Position numbers and translations under genes: made by a program. The notes beneath the pieces are model-generated. The model was not told the DNA's origin. It was given only the letters and a program-made list of their open reading frames with translations, and searched no databases. From contig CM041780.1 in NCBI GenBank assembly GCA_023374045.1, positions 90,919,627 to 90,983,626 on the forward strand: 64,000 bases of DNA, written 5' to 3'. This DNA is from Limonium bicolor. Taxonomy: Eukaryota > Streptophyta > Magnoliopsida > Caryophyllales > Plumbaginaceae. Below are positions 59,701-64,000 of this stretch, piece by piece (the first letter of the stretch is position 1; every line of letters starts with the position of its first letter).

Positions 59701-61179
59701 ACCTTAGCTAACCAGAACCAGGAACACATGAGAGATTGGTATTCGGAGTTAACGACCCAAACCTTGGGAACGTTCTAACCACGCTATGTGTGAGTTAGTT
59801 GGATATTGTTGTTGTATGCAAGTGTGTGAACCTCCCTTGTGTGCTTAACTCAGTTATGATACCGTATGGTGTGTGGATGTGGTAGGCTCCATAATGGATC
59901 TCTAACTACTTATTTATAAGTATTTTGTACTAATGGGGGGTGAGGAGTCCGGTTTGTTCCGGCCACGCGGTGTGATGGACGGGAGTCGATGTCATATCCG
60001 GTTCGGCTCTCTTGGTGTATGTATAGGTTGTATTCCAATTTGGTTTCCACTTCCCTTAGCTTATCCAAAGCTAGTTACTGACTCACGTCGGGCCACAGGG
60101 GCATACGAATGTTATTTCGGTGTGCTTGGGATTACTATATCCGACACACCTTGGGTTTAAGTTAACCGTTCGATATAACTGGACGGTAACGAGGTTGGTA
60201 ACGAGCTTAGCATGAGATTGGCAATAATCTCTAGGCTCACTATGTATACTAACTATGGTGGAAGGTTCCTTGTGTGAACCGATCTTATGGTGTTTTGTGT
60301 TGATATTGTGCTAGGCAATTTCCCTTGCTATGCTATGATATGTATACGTTAGGTGTTTAAAATGAATGCGATGTTATCATGTGTACGCCGAAACAAGAAA
60401 GGTTTTGTTATGTTTTGTTATGTGAGGAATGAGATATGTTGTAGGATATGGAGTGTGAGGATCATGGAAATGAATCCCAGTTGTGACAGGAGGCGTTTAA
60501 GGATAACCCGATTAATGGGTACGTGTCGTTCATTAAGGAAGTAGCTCCGTTTTTAGAGGAGAGCCACTCTAGGGTTAAAGGAATCATTGGATGATTTGTT
60601 AAGTGTGGATGTGTTGGATATATGTTGAGCCCTATTGTTGGGTGTATGCAAAGAGTTGTGTGTTTATGGTTTGTATGCATGATTTAAATATAATCAACTG
60701 CATGCTAAGACGACAATTAGTTGTGCGTGGCCCGGTAGCATGTGGGTTGCGGGATTACCATACCAGCAAAGGTGCTGAGCCCCTTGGGGGCCACCCTTTC
60801 TCTCCTTTTCTATTTCAGGTACAAGGAGCTGGAAGCCGTTCGAGGGTAGGACGGGGTGGATGTTTATACATGGGTAGCCATTTAAATGGCGTAAGCATTG
60901 TAAGCGTAGTAAGACCGAAATTGTTATCGGCATTAGTTTGTAAATACTCGGTACAGTGGGAATGTATGTATATAATAAATGTTGAAAATGGAATGAGGAT
61001 TGTATTGTGTAGTTGCTCGGGAATCTAGTCCATCAGACCGATACAAATGTATATGTATTAGCCTTGTTAGCCACGTGGGTGGTTAACGGCGTGTAACACC
61101 ATTGAATCAAGTAATGTGATGAGTTGAGATTTCCGCTGCAGTTTGATGTTAAGTGTACGGTGGTGGTTGGGGTGTTACA
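56790..61179 (+). repeat. element D: 3' LTR (4.4 kb)
   Basis: TGAAATCCCCAAATC (one A missing from the terminal TGAAATACCCC) to GGGGTGTTACA. Near-identical to the 5' LTR in its second half; the first half has many single-base gaps. One hairpin group is missing at 59029-59212. Confidence 0.95.
59029..59212 (+). repeat. hairpin array in the 3' LTR of D (three groups)
   Basis: Same array as at 49731-49975 with one internal unit fewer. Confidence 0.9.
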
Positions 61180-61184
61180 GTGAC

Positions 61185-61497
61185 GCGCTGGGTAGTTTGA
61201 TTACAGTTATTTAAACATGCACTGTTGCATTTTGATACGAACCTAGAAACGTGTATAGGTTTTGGATACTTAGAAAGCTCACTGTGAATGTATTTTATAT
61301 TGGTTTTGGGAGTTTAAATCTATCTCTTGTTGTCACTGTGGGAAAATGTTTCGTATTTAAGATTACATCAGTAAGCACGTTGTTACTCGTATGGGCGAGT
61401 AAGAACGGTGACACCAGTAGTACAACTGTTGAGATTACCGCTGCGATTGCATTGTCAATTAAGTTGATTAGGAGCCGAATATAGTAGGGGTGTTACA
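61185..61497 (+). mobile_element. element C: solo LTR, second part
   Basis: Resumes C after D (GCGCTGGGTAGTTTGATTAC...) and ends ATAGTAGGGGTGTTACA, followed by TATAC. It resembles the reverse complement of 21022-21400 in A. Confidence 0.9.
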
Positions 61498-61502
61498 TAT
61501 AC

Positions 61503-62418
61503 AATTTACGTCGCGACGGAACAGTATAAGTGGGGAGGAAGACTTTATTCCTCTCAAGGGTTCGATTCCCAACAGTTCAAGTGGGGAGGAAGACTTCATT
61601 CCTCTCGAGGGTTCAATTCCCAACAGTTCAAGTGGGGAGGAAGACTTTATTCCTCTCGAGGGTTCGATTCCCACCTTTCTATAGTGCAGGAGTTAACTAC
61701 GTTATCTTCTGAGGGACTAATTACCCACCTAATGTACGAGAGTCCCATCTCGTCTAAGGGTTTATCATACCCGACTATCTTACTCCACGAAGGAGGTTAA
61801 CGAGGTCACAATACCTCCACTGTTGTGAAGTACTCTTATATACATGTTAGTCCCATTGTGAGGATCTGACTACTGATGATTAAATACAGGACATCTAACT
61901 TGACCTTCTGCAGTCTTGTTCTGTGTGACATTGTCATCCTTGTATGGATGCTTGTTATGATTATGTTATGATGTTTATTTACAGCTTTATAAAAATGACT
62001 TGCATGTATTCGACAAAATAGTTGGTGTGGCCCAGTAGCTTGTGGGCTGCACGATTTCATACCGGCAAATTATTTTGCTGAGCCGTTTCATGGCTAAACA
62101 ATTCCAGGTACCTGAAGAATGAAGAGATTGCCCGACCGAGTGTAGGTGGGGTAGAATTAAGACAGGGGTTTATTACCACCGGTGTCATCTTACAGTACTG
62201 TATGTTTATTATCGACTTTTGTTGTTTTAAGAGGTTTGTACTCAGCGCTCAGACCGCATCATTTGTAAGTTGTATTGGAGTTAGCCTTGTTAGTCACATG
62301 GGTGACTAGCGGCGTTGTAGCACCACCCGTTGTTATGTAAATATTTTCCGCTGCATTTCTAGTTATCTTTGGGAGCTATCATCGTTCAGGTTATTGGATT
62401 TCGGGTTGGGGTGTTACA
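61503..62418 (+). repeat. element B: 3' LTR, last segment
   Basis: Continues the B LTR (AATTTACGTCGCGACGG...), includes the three 51-bp units at 61521-61673, ends GGGGTGTTACA and is followed by TGATT. Confidence 0.95.
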
Positions 62419-62423
62419 TGATT

Positions 62424-62850
62424 ATATAACCGTGGAGTATGAATCAGCTAGATCCGATGCTCCTCGTGTCGCCTCTAACAGTCTAATAATACATAACGTT
62501 ACAGATTAGCATCCCGTATAACGACATTCCTCTGCGGTACCCCGCACCGTCACCAATACCTCCCGGTTCATTCCCCGTTATTTTCTAACAACGTTTGTCG
62601 GGTTTTCGGTTTAACTCGGGATTAGGAAAAACGTTATATTACATGTGTGGACTCGTCTCGTATATTAATATACTAAATGTTTGAACTTTGGTTATCGCAT
62701 GTAATTCAATATACACTTGTATATTATATAGTTTGTTTCTATATTGCATTTATAATTCTTAATCATATGTTATACATTTCACCTTAGTATTTATCTTCCT
62801 AAGGTTAGTTTTTCCAAGTTTCATGTAGTATAATTCATATGTAAAAATAC
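62424..62850 (-). mobile_element. element A: LTR, continued
   Basis: Reverse complement resembles C at about 45800-46240 (shared words TTATACTACATGAAACTTGG, ACGGGATGCTAATC, GCTGATTCATACTCC). It ends where the poly(A) of a LINE abuts, so the LTR start of A lies beyond the window. Confidence 0.8.
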
Positions 62851-64000
62851 TTTTTTTTTATCCAAAACGACATCTTATATATTAGTTCCCAGGATGAGAA
62901 CTATCCTGGAAGATCCAAGAACAACAACATTCAGGAGGTATACTGAAACGAATATAACCCCTGTTACAGTTTAACCCAAACTTGGCAAGGCTATCAGCAG
63001 CCTTGTTACAGCTCCTATTAATTTTACAAATGGAAACTGAATCAAACCAGTCAAATAGATTTCTGCACCCTCTAATTAAACCTTCTAAAGGGGAGTTCCC
63101 ATTCCCACTCTGAACAACCAAATCCACTGCCAGTTGAGAGTCCGATTCAACAATTATATTCTTGTGACTGAGATCCTTTGCTGTTTTCAGTCCATCGTAT
63201 AATGCCAGACCTCAGCCTCCAAAATCCAGTTGACCCATGAAGTGGGTGAAGCCACCCTTCCAGTCTCCTCTGAAATCCCGTATGCAACCTCCAGCTGCTG
63301 CCACCCCTTCCAGATTCACTGCAGCATCCACATTAACCTTCATGCATCCATCCGGAGGCGGTGTCCAAACATCCTGGCAGTCCCACATAAGTTGCTTCTC
63401 CAGCCAATCCTTCCGAACTTTATCTACAAGATAACTGCAAATTACCATGAAGCAAGTTAAGAGGCAGATCCAACACAGTTAATTTATTATGAAATTTAAG
63501 GTTTCTCCATTTCCAGAGAGTGAAACAAGTCACAGCAAAAATATTAGCCCAGGACGATTTAAATTCATCCATCCAGACACTACAATTTAGGTTCTTGAGT
63601 AACCAATCCTGCAGATTCAGAGAGAAAAATTGTTTAGAAATACTGTTGCCATTCAGTAAGACATTCCAAACCTTTTTACCTTGCAATCCCTAATCACATG
63701 GGACGTATTTTCAATCTCCCCAAATAGTCACATGAATTGGATTGAAGCAATTTTCGGTTAAAGAGGAGGTCTTTGGTTTTCAAGCCCTGGTGGGTCACCA
63801 ACCAGATAAACGTTTTGATTTTCTCAGCAACATGCAGTTTCCAAACATGCTTCCAAATGGGGTTTTTGCTTCCCTTATATCTAATCATCTCATACGCAGA
63901 GGAAACTGTAAACTGCCCATTTTTTGCAACAGGCCAAATGACTGAATCTTCAAGCTCAGGATCGAAAATTCCTTTGCTTGAAAGAGTATCCAAAATACTA
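62851..64000 (-). pseudogene. LINE (L1-type) ORF2 3' end with zf-RVT and RNase H
   Basis: Minus strand, cut by the window edge. A poly(A) tail (poly-T at 62851-62859) marks the 3' end inside LTR A. 63993-63694 encodes a zf-RVT type segment (IWKHVWKLHVAEKIKTFIWL). 63686-63420 continues it. 63448-63212 starts an RNase H domain (GCMKVNVDAAV), followed by LEAEVW in another frame, IIVESDSQLAVDLVVQSGNG and NKAADSLAKFG, so all four D-E-D-D residues are still encoded. Frame changes near 63715-63690 and 63205 and a stop near 63420 break the ORF; most need only single-base corrections. Reverse transcriptase lies outside the window. Confidence 0.85.

Larger units (their letters stand above)
47477..61179 (+). 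mobile_element. element D: complete LARD-like LTR retrotransposon
   Basis: Intact structure of 13.7 kb: 5' LTR 47477-51939, PBS, interior 51940-56789 without gag-pol, PPT, 3' LTR 56790-61179, target duplication GTGAC. The LTRs are very similar, so D is young; nesting also makes it younger than C and B. It is non-autonomous and needs the enzymes of a relative. LTR ends and the PPT stem tie it to the same broad group as B, C and G, but its LTR is a separate family. Confidence 0.92.
22461..62418 (+). mobile_element. element B: LARD-like LTR retrotransposon (with nested insertions)
   Basis: Complete Ty3/gypsy-type structure: 5' LTR 22461-28287, PBS, non-coding interior 28288-32837, PPT, and a 3' LTR in three pieces (32838-37653, 42713-42770, 61503-62418) split by a CACTA element and by solo LTR C with D inside it. 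Without the insertions the element is about 16.2 kb. It carries no gag-pol, so it must have used proteins from a related autonomous element. Lineage call (chromovirus-like Ty3/gypsy) rests on the PBS, the LTR ends and the CTTCG stem with PPT. Confidence 0.9.

Overview
The window is nuclear DNA of a flowering plant, most likely a eudicot. It is gene-poor and built mainly of nested transposable elements. One host gene is clear: the 3' end of a SUO-like (BAH/TFIIS-domain) gene at the left edge (2-1253, + strand), read through two apparent 1-nt frameshifts. No rRNA, genuine tRNA gene or CRISPR array is visible.

Region 1.3-21 kb holds older, decayed material: a foldback element with a GATTCACTTTT array (4.8-5.9 kb), an unrecognised minus-strand frame with one stop (6.0-6.6 kb), a plant mariner transposase remnant (6.7-7.1 kb), and a Ty3/gypsy element H (LTR, decayed PBS, broken gag; about 8.5-12.6 kb). 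H is interrupted by a minus-strand LTR element G (8991-about 11.6 kb). A probable Athila/Tat-type element F follows (LTR start near 12622, LTR end 20486, tRNA-Asp-like PBS, gag start at 20985). Its LTR appears to be filled with other non-coding DNA, a Stowaway MITE and a tRNA-derived SINE.

Region 21.0-62.9 kb is a Russian-doll nest that can be resolved to the base from target-site duplications. A minus-strand LTR (A, starting at 21022 inside the gag start of F) was split by element B (22461-62418, TSD TGATT). The 3' LTR of B was then hit by a CACTA transposon (37654-42709, TSD CCA) and by element C, now a solo LTR (42771-47476 plus 61185-61497, TSD TATAC). C in turn was split by element D (47477-61179, TSD GTGAC). 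A LINE (from 62851 to the window end, minus strand) sits in the remaining part of A.

B and D have very long LTRs (about 5.8 and 4.4 kb) and 4.6-4.9 kb internal regions with an initiator-Met PBS and a polypurine tract but no gag-pol. They look like LARD-type non-autonomous relatives of chromovirus-like Ty3/gypsy elements. Both carry RNA-hairpin signals: a perfect stem over the PBS, a stem next to the PPT whose base pairs covary between elements B, D and G, and an array of short hairpins with compensatory changes upstream of the PPT.

The CACTA element lacks a visible transposase. It carries a captured CAMTA4-like gene fragment, with four exons that splice in one open frame, and a Ulp1-like protease fragment. 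Single-base indels in the SUO end, the LINE and the 3' LTRs may partly reflect uncorrected consensus errors.
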